From contig JAITTX010000171.1 of NCBI GenBank assembly GCA_031286755.1, forward strand, positions 1 through 34,401: DNA of 34,401 nucleotides, given 5' to 3'. Under the pieces are notes generated by a model. The model saw nothing but the letters and a program-made list of their open reading frames with translations. It ran no database searches and was not told the origin of the DNA. The DNA is from Paraburkholderia sp. GTDB taxonomy: Bacteria > Pseudomonadota > Gammaproteobacteria > Burkholderiales > Burkholderiaceae. The position numbers were made by a program, and so were the translations under genes. Shown here in pieces: positions 1 to 10,215 of the stretch. How positions within the stretch are numbered: the first letter of the stretch is position 1; each line of letters starts with the position of its first letter.

Positions 1-1013
1 TGAATCTGGATCGCGTGCGAGCACACTTCCTCGGCCATTTCGGACGCATAGAGCTTGGCCTGCGAAGCCTCGGAAAGGCACGGCTTGCCGAGCGTGCGCA
101 GCTTCGCCGCATGATGCACGAGATGGCGCGCGGCGTTGATGCGCGTGTGCATGTCGGCGAGCATATTCGCCACGCTCTGATGCCGGATCAGCGGCTCGCC
201 GAACTGCACGCGCTCGTGCGCATAAGTGCGCGCCGCATCGAAGGCCGCGCGCGCGATGCCGAGTGCCTGCGCCGCGATGCCGATGCGCCCGCCTTCGAGA
301 TTCGAGAGCGCGATCTTGAGGCCTTCGCCGCGCTGGCCGAGCAGGTTCTCCTCGGGAATCGCGCAATCGACGAGCGAGATCGGGCAGGTGTCCGAGGCGC
401 GAATGCCCATCTTCTTCTCGTGCGGCCCCACGTTGAAGCCCGGCGTATCGGTGGGCACGACGAAGGCCGAGATGCCGCGCTTGCCCGCGTCGGGATCGGT
501 CACAGCGAACACGATCGCGAGGCTCGCGCGCGAGCCGTTCGTGACGAACTGTTTATTGCCGTTGAGCACCCACTGGCCGTCGCGCAACTCGGCGCGCGTG
601 CGCAGGTTGCTGGCCTCGGAGCCGGCCTGCGGCTCGGTCAGGCAAAACGCGCCGATCATCTCGCCGCTCGCGAGCTTCGCGAGCCAGCGGTCCTTCTGCG
701 CGTCGGTGCCGTACTGGAGGATCGGCCCGCAGCCCACCGAGTTGTGCACGCTCACGAGCGTCGCGCACGAAGCGCAGCCCGCGGCGATCTCCTCCATCGC
801 GAGCGCGTAGGCCACGTAGTCGGTATAGGAGCCGCCCTGCTCCTGCGGCACGATCATGCCGAGAAAGCCCAGCTCGCCCAGTTGTGCGACCACCTCGTCG
901 GGCAGCTTGCCGTCGCGATCCCATTGCGCCGCGTTGGGCGCGAGGCGCTCGCTCGAGAAGTCGCGCGCGGCGTCGCGAATCATGCGCTGGTCGTCGGTAT
1001 AGAACTCGTCCAT
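1..1013 (-). CDS. acyl-CoA dehydrogenase (3' end cut by window edge)
   Basis: FAD-dependent acyl-CoA dehydrogenase, which introduces the alpha-beta double bond of an acyl-CoA and passes electrons to ETF. 337 codons are visible; family members are about 375-390 residues, so roughly 40 C-terminal residues are lost at the left edge. The N-terminal helical domain is followed by the family signature ([14 protein letters not shown]; the usual Asp is Glu here) and the central substrate/FAD region containing [20 protein letters not shown]. The ATG at 1011-1013 has a GGAAGGGG ribosome site upstream. The catalytic glutamate of short-chain enzymes lies near the C-terminus and cannot be checked. It resembles short/branched-chain acyl-CoA dehydrogenases; the exact substrate is not readable. 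It is divergent from an AraC regulator that may control it (inference). Confidence 0.93.
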   Translation of the reverse strand, partial: MDEFYTDDQRMIRDAARDFSSERLAPNAAQWDRDGKLPDEVVAQLGELGFLGMIVPQEQGGSYTDYVAYALAMEEIAAGCASCATLVSVHNSVGCGPILQYGTDAQKDRWLAKLASGEMIGAFCLTEPQAGSEASNLRTRAELRDGQWVLNGNKQFVTNGSRASLAIVFAVTDPDAGKRGISAFVVPTDTPGFNVGPHEKKMGIRASDTCPISLVDCAIPEENLLGQRGEGLKIALSNLEGGRIGIAAQALGIARAAFDAARTYAHERVQFGEPLIRHQSVANMLADMHTRINAARHLVHHAAKLRTLGKPCLSEASQAKLYASEMAEEVCSHAIQI

Positions 1014-1156
1014 CTGTGTCCCCTTCCTGTCTTGCCCGCGCGCTCGCGCCGCGAGACGCGCGTTCGGTGCATCCACTGTCGCGCCGTGCAGCCGCTGCTG
1101 CAAGGTCTACGAAAAGTTTAGGCATCCGCGTGCGCGCATTCGATGCCCGCCACGCT

Positions 1157-1186
1157 CAAATTGGCTGAGCGAATTTGCCATAATAT
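1157..1186. promoter_or_regulatory. inverted repeat and -10-like element between acyl-CoA dehydrogenase and AraC gene
   Basis: CAAATT (1157-1162) and AATTTG (1172-1177) form an inverted repeat with a 9-base spacer, followed at once by TAATAT (1181-1186), a -10-like hexamer for the rightward AraC gene. The AT-rich patch stands out in a very GC-rich intergenic region. It could be an autoregulatory or shared operator; this is inference only. Confidence 0.3.
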
Positions 1187-1238
1187 CGCCAGTTACCCCA
1201 CCGGAAGCCGATCCTTGCAGTCAGGGCAAACCAGCAAA

Positions 1239-2261
1239 GTGAGCGAAAAAGGCACAATCGCGATGAGCCTCGTGCGCGAGACACTGGCGCGGGCGCGAGG
1301 GCTCGACGTGACGCCCATCGTCGAGGCGGCGGGCATCGCCGCGCACGCGCTCGACGCGCCGCGGGCGCGCGTGAGCGCCGCGCAGTACGGCGCGCTGTGG
1401 TCGGGCCTCGCGCGCGCGCTCGACGACGAATTCCTCGGCCAGGACTCGCACGCCATGAAGAGCGGGAGCTTCATCGCCATGACGCGCGCGGCGCTGGGCG
1501 CGCCCACGGGCCGCCAGGCGCTGCAGCGCACCGTGCAGTTCATGCGCCTCGTGCTCGACGACCTCGCAGGCGAGATCGACATCGACGCCACACGCGTGCG
1601 CATTGCGTTCCGCCAGCGCGCGGGCACGGGTGTGCCGGCGATGTTCGCCTACGCCACGTGGTTCATCCTCGTCTACGGGCTGCTCTGCTGGCTCGTGGGG
1701 CGGCGCATTCCGGTGCTCTCGGCCCGCTTTCGCTGCCCGGCGCCGCCCGATGCGCAGGAGTACCAGCTCATGATCTGCGAGGACATGGCCTTCGATCAGC
1801 CCGACTCGTGGTTCGACCTCGCGCCCGCGTTCCTCGATCTGCCCGTGATCCAGACGCCCGCCTCGGCGCGCGCGTTCCTGCGCAACGCGCCCGGCAACTT
1901 CGTCGTGAAGTATCGCAATCCGGCCTCGTTCGCGGCGCGCGTGCGACGCGCGCTGCGCGCCCTGCCCGCCCACGCCTGGCCGGACGCCGACGCCATCGCG
2001 CAACGCCTGAACGTCGCGCCCGCCACCTTGCGCCGGCACCTGCGCCAGGAAGGGCACAGTTGCCAGTCGATCAAGGACGAACTGCGCCGCGACCTCGCGC
2101 TCGCGGCGTTGCAGGATCCCGCGCGCCCGGTCGCCGACGTTGCGGCCGCCGTGGGTTTCGCGGAGCCGAGCGCGTTCCATCGCGCGTTCCGCAAATGGAC
2201 CGGCCTGCGGCCTGCGGAGTACCGGCAGATGCGCGAACGGCGCGCTTCGAAGGCGCGCTGA
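1239..2261 (+). CDS. AraC-family transcriptional regulator (arabinose-binding-like N-domain)
   Basis: Predicted 340-residue one-component regulator. The N-terminal about 190 residues match the AraC-type ligand-sensing domain seen in OruR/ArgR-like regulators of Pseudomonas and Burkholderia. The C-terminal about 90 residues are an AraC double helix-turn-helix: first helix region LNVAPATLRRHLRQEG, second region VADVAAAVGFAEPSAFHRAF, then the usual W-TG-x-RPAEYR end. I chose the GTG at 1239 because the family typically begins a few residues before a KGTI(A/S)xxLV segment; an ATG at 1143 and another at 1263 are in frame. It is divergent from the acyl-CoA dehydrogenase, a common arrangement for a regulator of lipid or amino acid catabolism. 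The ligand is unknown. Confidence 0.9.
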   Translation: MSEKGTIAMSLVRETLARARGLDVTPIVEAAGIAAHALDAPRARVSAAQYGALWSGLARALDDEFLGQDSHAMKSGSFIAMTRAALGAPTGRQALQRTVQFMRLVLDDLAGEIDIDATRVRIAFRQRAGTGVPAMFAYATWFILVYGLLCWLVGRRIPVLSARFRCPAPPDAQEYQLMICEDMAFDQPDSWFDLAPAFLDLPVIQTPASARAFLRNAPGNFVVKYRNPASFAARVRRALRALPAHAWPDADAIAQRLNVAPATLRRHLRQEGHSCQSIKDELRRDLALAALQDPARPVADVAAAVGFAEPSAFHRAFRKWTGLRPAEYRQMRERRASKAR

Positions 2262-2380
2262 AATTACTCCGGAAGTTGCTCCGGAAGTCGAGCGAAAAGC
2301 GCGCTGAACGCGGCGGAACGACCGGCCCGCGGCAAGCGCGCCTTTCTCATTGCCGACCTTCTTGTTAACGAGATAAGACC

Positions 2381-2386
2381 TATAAT
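2381..2386 (+). promoter_or_regulatory. -10 element TATAAT upstream of DUF4148 gene
   Basis: A perfect TATAAT lies 35 bases before the ATG of the DUF4148 gene at 2421, in an unusually AT-rich stretch. No good -35 hexamer is present at 16-18 bases (TTCTTG at 2359-2364 is the nearest), so the promoter call is moderate. Confidence 0.4.
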
Positions 2387-2420
2387 TTCAGGGTTATCCC
2401 CAAGGCAAAAAGGCATTGCC

Positions 2421-2675
2421 ATGGACACTCTTTCACGTGTGGCGCTCGGCTTGCTGACCGCGGCCTGTTGCGCCGCTTCGGCGAGCGCGGTGGCGCAGCC
2501 GAACGGCCCGTCGGGTCCGCTGACGCGCGCCCAGGTGCGCGCGGACCTCGCCGCGTGGCGGGCGGCGGGCTACGACCCGCTCGACTGGCTGCACTACCCC
2601 GAGAACGCGCAGCGCGCCGCGGCGATCGTCGCGCAACGGCGCGCCTCGGGCGCGCTACCGCAAGCGGCGCAGTAA
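2421..2675 (+). CDS. DUF4148 domain-containing secreted protein
   Basis: 84-residue protein with a cleavable signal peptide (charged start, hydrophobic core to about residue 24, Ala-rich cleavage region before QPNGPSG). The mature part is a DUF4148 module: LTRAQVRADLAAWRAAGYDP followed by W and HYPENAQRAAAIVAQ. DUF4148 proteins are small periplasmic or surface proteins found mostly in Burkholderia and relatives; their function is unknown. Two other DUF4148 proteins occur in this window (10216-10506 and 10866-11129); this one is closest to the copy at 10866, sharing the AAGYDPxDWxHYPEN segment. It appears to be a single-gene unit. Confidence 0.9.
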   Translation: MDTLSRVALGLLTAACCAASASAVAQPNGPSGPLTRAQVRADLAAWRAAGYDPLDWLHYPENAQRAAAIVAQRRASGALPQAAQ

Positions 2676-2855
2676 GCGCACGCGCCGCAGCCCCTCCCCT
2701 CGGCGGGAGCGTCGATCCGTCCGCAAGGACAGACCGAGGCTCCCGCTTTGTGCTTTTTGCCGCCCACGCGCGCGCCCCCCGCATTTGATGCACCGCAAAC
2801 TGTTGCGGCCGTTCCACGTTCGCTCGAGCTTCTCTGCGCTTGCCGGACAATTGTT

Positions 2856-2973
2856 TACAATCGCGCCCGTAAACGCGTGAACCGGCCCTGGCAACGCCCC
2901 CACCGCCCGTGGCCCGCGCCGAGCGCCAGAACAAATCAAATCAACCCGCACGACTCTCGAGGGCCCGACCTTC
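2856..2973 (+). promoter_or_regulatory. candidate promoter and structured 5' leader of the purine permease
   Basis: TACAAT (2856-2861) could be a -10 element, leaving a leader of about 105 bases before the permease ATG at 2974. In the leader, CTGGC (2888-2892) can pair with GCCAG (2925-2929), enclosing a CCAC/GTGG hairpin (2900-2903 with 2909-2912), and the AT-rich segment ACAAATCAAATC follows. A xanthine-sensing (NMT1-type) leader is conceivable because that class occurs in front of purine permeases in beta-proteobacteria, but I could not verify its consensus by eye. Confidence 0.27.
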
Positions 2974-4275
2974 ATGGACGCCATCAAACGCTATTTCGGA
3001 TTCGAAGAAGCAGGCACGAACCTGCGCACCGAAGTGCTCGCCGGCTTCACCACCTTCCTCACGATGGCGTACATCATCTTCGTGAACCCGGCGATTCTCG
3101 GCGACGCCGGCATGCCCAAGGACGCCGTCTTCGTCGCCACCTGCCTCGTCTCGGCGCTCGCCTCGATCATCATGGGGCTCTACGCGAACTACCCGATCGC
3201 GCTCGCGCCCGGCATGGGCCTGAATGCGTACTTCGCGTACGCCGTGGTCAAGGGCATGGGCTTCACGTGGGAGGCGGCGCTGGGCGCGGTGTTCATCTCC
3301 GGGTGCCTGTTCTTCATCGTCACGCTGCTGCGCGTGCGCGAGGCGATCATCAACGGGATCCCGCATTCGATCCGCGTGTCGATCACGGCCGGCATCGGCC
3401 TCTTTCTCGCGATCATCTCGCTCAAGACGTCCGGCGTGATCGTCGCCAGCCCGGCCACGCTCGTCGAGCTCGGCAACCTGCACGACCCGCACACGCTGCT
3501 CGCGATCGTCGGCTTTTTCGTGATCGTCACGCTCGACGTGCTCAAGGTGCGCGGCGCGATCCTGATCGGCATCGTGGGCGTGACGATCCACTCGTTCTTC
3601 TTCGGCGGTAACGAATTCCACGGCATCTTTTCGGCGCCGCCCTCGATTGCGCCGACCTTCGCGCATCTCGACGTCAAGGCCGCGCTCTCGACCGGCATCC
3701 TGAACGTGGTGCTGGTGTTCTTCCTCGTCGAGCTGTTCGACGCCACCGGCACGCTGATGGGCGTGGCCAACCGCGCGGGCCTGCTCGTGCACGGCAAGAT
3801 GCACCGCCTGAACCGCGCGCTGCTCGCGGACAGCACCGCGATTCTCGCGGGCTCGATCCTCGGCACCTCGTCGACCACGGCCTATATCGAAAGCGCCTCG
3901 GGCGTGCAGGCGGGCGGACGCACCGGCGTGACGGCGCTCACCGTGGCCGTGCTGTTCCTCGCGAGCCTGTTCGTCGCGCCGCTCGCGGGCGTGGTGCCCG
4001 CTTACGCCACGGCGCCGGCGCTGCTCTATGTCTCGTGCCTGATGCTGCGCGAGCTCGCCGAGCTGCCCTGGGACGACGCCACCGAAGTCGTGCCCGCCGC
4101 GCTCACGGCGCTCGCGATGCCGTTCACGTATTCGATCGCCAATGGCGTGGCCTTCGGCTTCATCTCGTATGCGGGCCTGAAGCTGCTGACGGGCCGCGCG
4201 CGCCAGGTGCGCCTGATCGTCTGGATCATCGCGGCAGTGTTCCTGTTCCGCTACTTCTACCTGGGCTCGGAGTAA
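2974..4275 (+). CDS. NCS2-family purine permease (AzgA-like subgroup)
   Basis: 433-residue inner-membrane transporter of the NCS2 (nucleobase-cation symporter 2) family, AzgA/GhxP/PurP-like branch, which imports adenine, guanine and hypoxanthine with protons. Visible family features: the N-terminal FGFEEAGTNLRTEVLAGFTTFLTMAYIIFVNP region, the GMGLNAYFAY motif, the LFDATGTLMGVANRAGLL segment and the SSTTAYIESASGVQAGGRTG motif with the conserved TxxExxxG element. About 12-14 hydrophobic segments run through the protein, and its length is normal for the branch. ATG start. It is a single gene with a leader of about 100 bases that may carry control elements. The exact purine preference cannot be read from sequence. 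Confidence 0.93.
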   Translation: MDAIKRYFGFEEAGTNLRTEVLAGFTTFLTMAYIIFVNPAILGDAGMPKDAVFVATCLVSALASIIMGLYANYPIALAPGMGLNAYFAYAVVKGMGFTWEAALGAVFISGCLFFIVTLLRVREAIINGIPHSIRVSITAGIGLFLAIISLKTSGVIVASPATLVELGNLHDPHTLLAIVGFFVIVTLDVLKVRGAILIGIVGVTIHSFFFGGNEFHGIFSAPPSIAPTFAHLDVKAALSTGILNVVLVFFLVELFDATGTLMGVANRAGLLVHGKMHRLNRALLADSTAILAGSILGTSSTTAYIESASGVQAGGRTGVTALTVAVLFLASLFVAPLAGVVPAYATAPALLYVSCLMLRELAELPWDDATEVVPAALTALAMPFTYSIANGVAFGFISYAGLKLLTGRARQVRLIVWIIAAVFLFRYFYLGSE

Positions 4276-4476
4276 GCGCCACGGCGGCGCGCGGTCCGGA
4301 CCGGTTCGGGCCGCAGGCCGCCCGCCTGCCCTGGCGCGGCGCATCGTGCGCGCCGGCCGCGTGGAGCGGGTGAGAGGCATGTCAAGAATTCCGGCCACGC
4401 AAACGCCCGCTGCGCGCCGTCCTCCTTATCATACGGATACCCGACGATAACAATCCACGCACCAAGGAGCCGTCCC

Positions 4477-5010
4477 GTGGCCACGTACCCCGCTTCCGCC
4501 GAACGCTACTCGAAGCCCGCGATCTTCTTTCACTGGGCCGTTTTCCTGCTCGTCGCGCTCGCCTATCTCGCCATCGAAATACGCGGCCCCAAGGGCTCGG
4601 ACAGCCGCGTGCTCTGGAACAACGTGCACTACTGGGCGGGCACGCTCGTGCTCGCGCTCGCCGTGCTGCGTCTCATATGGCGCATGTGGGAAGGCGCGCC
4701 GCAGGACATCGACTCGAACCGCCTGCTCACGTTCCTCTCGCGGCTCGTGCACGTGGCGCTTTACGTGTTCATCTTCGTGCAGCCGCTGCTCGGCATCCTG
4801 ACGATCAATACGGGCGGCAAGCCGGTCACGCTCGCGGGCGTCGACCTGCAGATCGTGCTGGTGGGCGCGGACCCGGTCGCGCGCAAGGCCATCAAGGCGG
4901 CGCACGAGCTGATCGGCAACGCGTTTTACTGGATCATCGGCCTGCACGCGCTCGCGGCCATTGCGCACCACGTGATGTTCCGCGACAACACGCTGCGCCG
5001 CATGATCTGA
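4477..5010 (+). CDS. cytochrome b561
   Basis: 177-residue di-haem cytochrome b561 family membrane protein (CybB/YodB type) that moves electrons from quinol to superoxide or other acceptors. Four membrane helices are visible: FFHWAVFLLVALAYLAIE, VHYWAGTLVLALAVLRLIW, LVHVALYVFIFVQPLLGILT and FYWIIGLHALAAIAHHV. Candidate haem-ligand histidines lie in each helix (HW, NNVHYW, LVHV, LHALAAIAHHV). The start is GTG at 4477, supported by AAGGAG at 4464-4469. It stands alone and ends 25 bases before a strong terminator. Confidence 0.93.
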   Translation: MATYPASAERYSKPAIFFHWAVFLLVALAYLAIEIRGPKGSDSRVLWNNVHYWAGTLVLALAVLRLIWRMWEGAPQDIDSNRLLTFLSRLVHVALYVFIFVQPLLGILTINTGGKPVTLAGVDLQIVLVGADPVARKAIKAAHELIGNAFYWIIGLHALAAIAHHVMFRDNTLRRMI

Positions 5011-5035
5011 CCCGCACGCAAGCGCGCGCCAAACG

Positions 5036-5074
5036 GAAACGCCCCGCAACCTCAAAGAGGTTGCGGGGCGTTTC
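5036..5074. terminator. strong, probably bidirectional rho-independent terminator
   Basis: A perfect 18-bp stem (5036-5053 with 5057-5074) with a 3-base AAA loop ends the cytochrome b561 gene. Flanking A/T content is limited (AAAAC on the right). It lies between convergent genes (4477+ and 5109-) and probably serves both. Confidence 0.85.
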
Positions 5075-5108
5075 AAAACACTACACCAAAGGCTGGACGC
5101 TCAGGATG

Positions 5109-5396
5109 TCACGCCGCGTGCGCCTGCACGAAGCGCACATAGCCGCTGCGCAGCGTAAGGCATTGCGCGCGCGTGTCGGAGAGCAGGCGGCGCGCCACCG
5201 CCTCGATGCGCTCGCGATGGTGATCGAATGCGTCGAGCATGTCTTCGGCGCGCGTCGAAGCCGCGCCGAAATGGTCCTCCAGCGCCGCCGCCGTGATCGT
5301 ACATTCCACCCGCTCCCCATCGATCATTGCCGGAAACGCCAAGGTCAAGTCGGGTCCCGAGTATTCGGGCACCTCATTCGGAAACAGGATCTGCAT
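5109..5396 (-). CDS. DUF1488 family protein
   Basis: 95-residue cytoplasmic protein of the DUF1488 family, whose role is unknown. Characteristic blocks: MQILFPNEVPEYSG at the start, LTLAFPAMIDGERVECTIT, then ALEDHFGAASTRAEDMLDAFDHHRERIE, ending in LRSGYVRF. The start at 5396 was chosen over an upstream in-frame ATG at 5453 because homologues begin at M-x-I-x-FPN and an AAGG site precedes it. It is convergent with cytochrome b561 and shares its terminator. A weak promoter may lie at 5525-5552 on this strand. Confidence 0.85.
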   Translation of the reverse strand: MQILFPNEVPEYSGPDLTLAFPAMIDGERVECTITAAALEDHFGAASTRAEDMLDAFDHHRERIEAVARRLLSDTRAQCLTLRSGYVRFVQAHAA

Positions 5397-5747
5397 GAGA
5401 ATGGCCTTAGGTTGAAGGTGAGCGGGCCGCGCCTTTCGATGCTCCTCCGGCATACGCGCGGATCAAATGCGGACCGCCGCAAGTGTCGCTACGCTCGACA
5501 CGATTGCGGCGGCCGTCTGGATTCACTTTAGGACACTTCCCGCGACCCGCAAGGCCGACTTTGTCACACGCGCGAAAAGACCTTCATGGCCGGGGTTTTT
5601 CAGCGTTTTGCGAATCCGCTCGTTGCGCGCGCAAACGGCTTCTCCCGCCCCCCGCCGCGCGCGGCATGGCGCACTGCAACACCGCGCGCCGCGCACCTGC
5701 CAGGGCGGCGCTTCGGGTACCCGGTCTGGCAAACCCGCCGCGCGAAC
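5397..5747. other. 351-base stretch without a convincing gene
   Basis: Several GC-driven open frames cross this stretch but none shows a domain, a good ribosome site or typical codon use. On the minus strand a TTGCGG/TAAAGT pair with a 16-base spacer (complement of 5547-5552 and 5525-5530) could drive the DUF1488 gene about 130 bases downstream. Nothing else is recognised. Confidence 0.4.
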
Positions 5748-5966
5748 TCACGACTCGCGATGCTGGCGATGCTCGATCTCCACGTCTTTCGGGTGCACCG
5801 TGAGCATCGCCACGAACGCGACGATGCCGCACGCCACGATCGCCATGCCGTAGAGCACGGCGCGGTGCTCGTCGAAGAGCAGCCCGTGGATCGCGACCGC
5901 GAGACCCGCCAGCGCGGCAAAGACGGCGAGCGCCGCCACCAGGATCCTCAATTCGCCTTGGACCAT
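5748..5966 (-). CDS. small two-helix membrane protein, function unknown
   Basis: 72-residue protein with two hydrophobic helices, ILVAALAVFAALAGLAVAIHG and VLYGMAIVACGIVAFVAMLTV, joined by a short LFDEHRA loop, with a charged His/Glu-rich C-terminus (HPKDVEIEHRQHRES). The start at 5966 is set by GGAGGG seven bases upstream; the frame stays open to 6062 but that extension has no ribosome site. No family is recognised. It appears to be a single gene. Confidence 0.65.
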   Translation of the reverse strand: MVQGELRILVAALAVFAALAGLAVAIHGLLFDEHRAVLYGMAIVACGIVAFVAMLTVHPKDVEIEHRQHRES

Positions 5967-6391
5967 GACGGCCCTCCGCAAGGAAGCCGCAGCGGCGCCA
6001 AAGACCCTGTGATATCGCCGCGCCGCCGCCGGGACGCCGCACACACGCGCCCCTGTCTTCATCCTGGCACTCGCGCGCGTAAAGGCAAGCCGCGCATGAG
6101 GCGCGCGCGGATGCCCGCGAGCACACGCGCTGCCGCACCGCCCGCAAGCGCCCGTCCATCACCCGGATTGACGGTGATTAGCCCGGAATCGCCCCGATTT
6201 GGCGCACGCCGGGCTTCCTGTACCATGGCCCGACCGGCACCGCCAACCAATATCGGCGCGCGCCGCGATGCTGCGATGCCACATACGGCCCACCGCACCG
6301 CATCGCGCCGCGAGACCGATACCGGCGCCCGGCGCGGCCCGCCCATGCTGCGCAGCGCCCGCGCGGCATCGAATCAAGACTGGAGACACGC
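5967..6391. other. 425-base intergenic region before the sigma-54 activator
   Basis: The region separates the divergent small membrane protein gene and the AcoR-like gene. Open frames here are out-of-frame GC artefacts. TTGACG at 6168-6173 could be a -35 hexamer, but no matching -10 follows at 16-18 bases. I see no sigma-54 (GG-N10-GC) promoter or clear repeat. Confidence 0.35.
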
Positions 6392-8425
<2,034 letters not shown>

Positions 8426-8461
8426 GGCACGCGGGGCACGCGCATCGCGCAAGGCGGATGA

Positions 8462-8488
8462 GGGCCTGTTCCCGCCAATGACAGGCCC
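8462..8488. repeat. inverted repeat between activator gene and mbfA-like gene
   Basis: GGGCCTGT (8462-8469) and ACAGGCCC (8481-8488) are perfect 8-bp arms around an 11-base spacer. No T-run follows on either strand, so it is a weak terminator candidate. It may instead be an operator for the iron-export operon starting at 8533. Confidence 0.4.
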
Positions 8489-8532
8489 AAAGCCAGGTTA
8501 AGCTTCGCTGGAACGAATCCCCCACGCGCATC

Positions 8533-9663
8533 ATGGCCTCAGCCCAGGAACTCCACCGCTACCGGCGCAACCTCGCCGACGAACTCGACAGCGCCGCCGT
8601 CTACGACACGCTCAGCGCCGTCGAAAAGGACGCGGGCCGGAGCAAGATCTTCGCCGAGCTCGCGGCGTCCGAGCGCGAGCACGCCCAGGTCTGGCACGAC
8701 AAGCTCGCCGCCAATGGCGTGCGCGTGCGCGCGCACCGGCGCAGCGCGAAAACGCATCTCCTGCAGACGCTCACGCGCGTCTTCGGTCCCTCGCTCGTGC
8801 TGCCCACCGTCGCCGCCGCGGAGTACGCCGACCGCGACCGTTACGCGCGCGAACCCGGCGCGGAGACGCTCTCGGCACAAGAGCATCAGCACGCGGCCAT
8901 CGTGCAGTCGATCGTGGCGAGCAAGCGCGCGCACGGCCAGTCGCGGGGCGCGCAGATCGCCGGCGCGGAGTCGTGGCACAAGAGCGCGACCTCGGGCAAC
9001 GACTTGCGCGCCGCCGTGCTCGGCGCCAACGACGGGCTGGTCTCGAACTTCTGCCTGATCATGGGCGTGGCCGGCGCGGGCAGCGCCAACCGCGCGATCC
9101 TGCTGACCGGCCTGGCCGGGCTGGTGGCGGGCGCGTGCTCCATGGCGCTCGGCGAATGGCTCTCGGTGACCAATGCGCGCGAACTCGCGCGCACGCAACT
9201 CGCCAAGGAGGCCGACGAACTCGAGCACACGCCCGATGCCGAGCGCCACGAACTCGCGCTCATCTATCAGGCGAAGGGCATCGACGCCGACGAAGCCCGC
9301 CGCGTGGCCGCGCAGATCATGCGCGACAAGAACGAGGCCCTCAACACGCTCGCGCGCGAAGAGCTGGGCATCGATCCGAAAGAACTGGGCGGCAATCCGT
9401 GGACGGCCGCGGCCGTGTCGTTCTGCCTGTTTGCGCTCGGCGCAGCGTTTCCCGCGGCGGCGTTCCTGTGGGCGCACGGCACGGCGGCCATCGTCCAGTG
9501 CGTCGTGCTGAGCGCGCTCGGGCTCGCGGCCGTCGGCGTGTTCACGTCGCTATTCAATGGGCGCAGCGCGGCGTTCTCGGCGTTCCGGCAGATCGCCATC
9601 GGGCTCGCCGCCGCCGCGTTCACGGCCGGTGCGGGCCATTTGCTGGGGGTATCGGTCTCATGA
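8533..9663 (+). CDS. mbfA: MbfA-like iron exporter: ferritin-like domain fused to VIT1/CCC1 transporter
   Basis: 376-residue fusion. Residues 1 to about 130 are a ferritin/rubrerythrin-like domain with metal-ligand candidates in LADELDSAAVYD and in EREHAQVWHDKL (ExxH), and further Glu/His near AAAEYADRDRY and SAQEHQHAAIV. Residues about 150-376 are a VIT1/CCC1 transporter with DLRAAVLGANDGLVSNF, GACSMALGEWLSV, the KEADELEHTP cytosolic helices and three C-terminal membrane helices. In alpha-proteobacteria, MbfA binds iron with its ferritin-like domain and exports it under iron or peroxide stress. The gene overlaps the following ferredoxin gene by 4 bases (ATGA), so the two are translationally coupled. 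The name is given by architecture, not by comparison. Confidence 0.85.
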   Translation: MASAQELHRYRRNLADELDSAAVYDTLSAVEKDAGRSKIFAELAASEREHAQVWHDKLAANGVRVRAHRRSAKTHLLQTLTRVFGPSLVLPTVAAAEYADRDRYAREPGAETLSAQEHQHAAIVQSIVASKRAHGQSRGAQIAGAESWHKSATSGNDLRAAVLGANDGLVSNFCLIMGVAGAGSANRAILLTGLAGLVAGACSMALGEWLSVTNARELARTQLAKEADELEHTPDAERHELALIYQAKGIDADEARRVAAQIMRDKNEALNTLAREELGIDPKELGGNPWTAAAVSFCLFALGAAFPAAAFLWAHGTAAIVQCVVLSALGLAAVGVFTSLFNGRSAAFSAFRQIAIGLAAAAFTAGAGHLLGVSVS

Positions 9664-10103
9664 GTGCCGGCGATTCGAACCCGCGCGCAAGCGACGAAAA
9701 AATCGACGCAAGAAGCGACGCAAGAAGCGAAAGCGCCAGCCGCGCCGACGCCGGTAACGGCCAGTGCGCCACCGCGAGCGCCACCGCCAGCGGCGCCGTG
9801 GACTCGCCGGCCGCGTCACCGGTGCCGCTCGTGCGCGTGGAGCCGCTGGGCCGCACGTTCGAGGCGCCGCCCGAGCTCACGCTGCTCGAGGCCGCCGCCT
9901 TCGCCGGCATCCGCCTGCCGCGCCTGTGCCGCAACGGCACCTGCCGCACCTGTCTATGCCGCGTAGTGAGCGGCGAGGCGAGCTTCACGATCGAATGGCC
10001 GGGCCTGTCGCGCGAGGAAAAGGCGGAGGGTTATGTGCTCAGTTGCGTCGCCGTGGCCCGCACGGACCTCGTGCTCGACGTGCCCGAGGCCGAGCTTTTG
10101 TAG
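9660..10103 (+). CDS. [2Fe-2S] ferredoxin coupled to the MbfA-like gene
   Basis: 147-residue protein starting with the ATG that overlaps the exporter's stop codon. Residues 1 to about 55 are a low-complexity Ser/Ala/Asp-rich tail. The rest is a plant-type [2Fe-2S] ferredoxin fold: ELTLLEAAAFAGIRLPRLC, the cluster motif C-x4-C-x2-C (CRNGTCRTC), then LSCVAVA with the fourth cysteine about 30 residues later. It would donate single electrons in the cytoplasm. Its coupling to a ferritin-like iron exporter suggests reduction of stored or bound ferric iron before export, in the way Bfd serves bacterioferritin; that role is inference. The operon ends at a terminator 36 bases downstream. Confidence 0.9.
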   Translation: MSAGDSNPRASDEKIDARSDARSESASRADAGNGQCATASATASGAVDSPAASPVPLVRVEPLGRTFEAPPELTLLEAAAFAGIRLPRLCRNGTCRTCLCRVVSGEASFTIEWPGLSREEKAEGYVLSCVAVARTDLVLDVPEAELL

Positions 10104-10139
10104 TGGGCCACGCCCGCTTTTAAAGTCCGCTGAAAACGA

Positions 10140-10172
10140 AACCGGCCCGCGACGTCACATCGCGGGCCGGTT
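10140..10172 (+). terminator. rho-independent terminator of the mbfA-ferredoxin operon
   Basis: A perfect 13-bp GC-rich stem (10140-10152 with 10160-10172) with a 7-base loop is followed by TCTCTTGT. It lies between the ferredoxin gene and the convergent DUF4148 gene. Confidence 0.8.
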
Positions 10173-10215
10173 CTCTTGTGCGGCGCCCGGGCGTGCGGCG
10201 CCCGGGAGGGCAGGC

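Noticed and set aside
2268..2293. Short direct repeat CTCCGGAAGT x2 after the AraC gene
   Set aside because: Only two 10-base copies, no T-run or dyad; likely chance duplication near the gene end.
2941..4398. 485-codon open frame on the minus strand opposite the NCS2 permease
   Set aside because: Arg/Glu/His-rich composition typical of antisense frames in GC-rich DNA; no domain, and the plus-strand permease is unmistakable.
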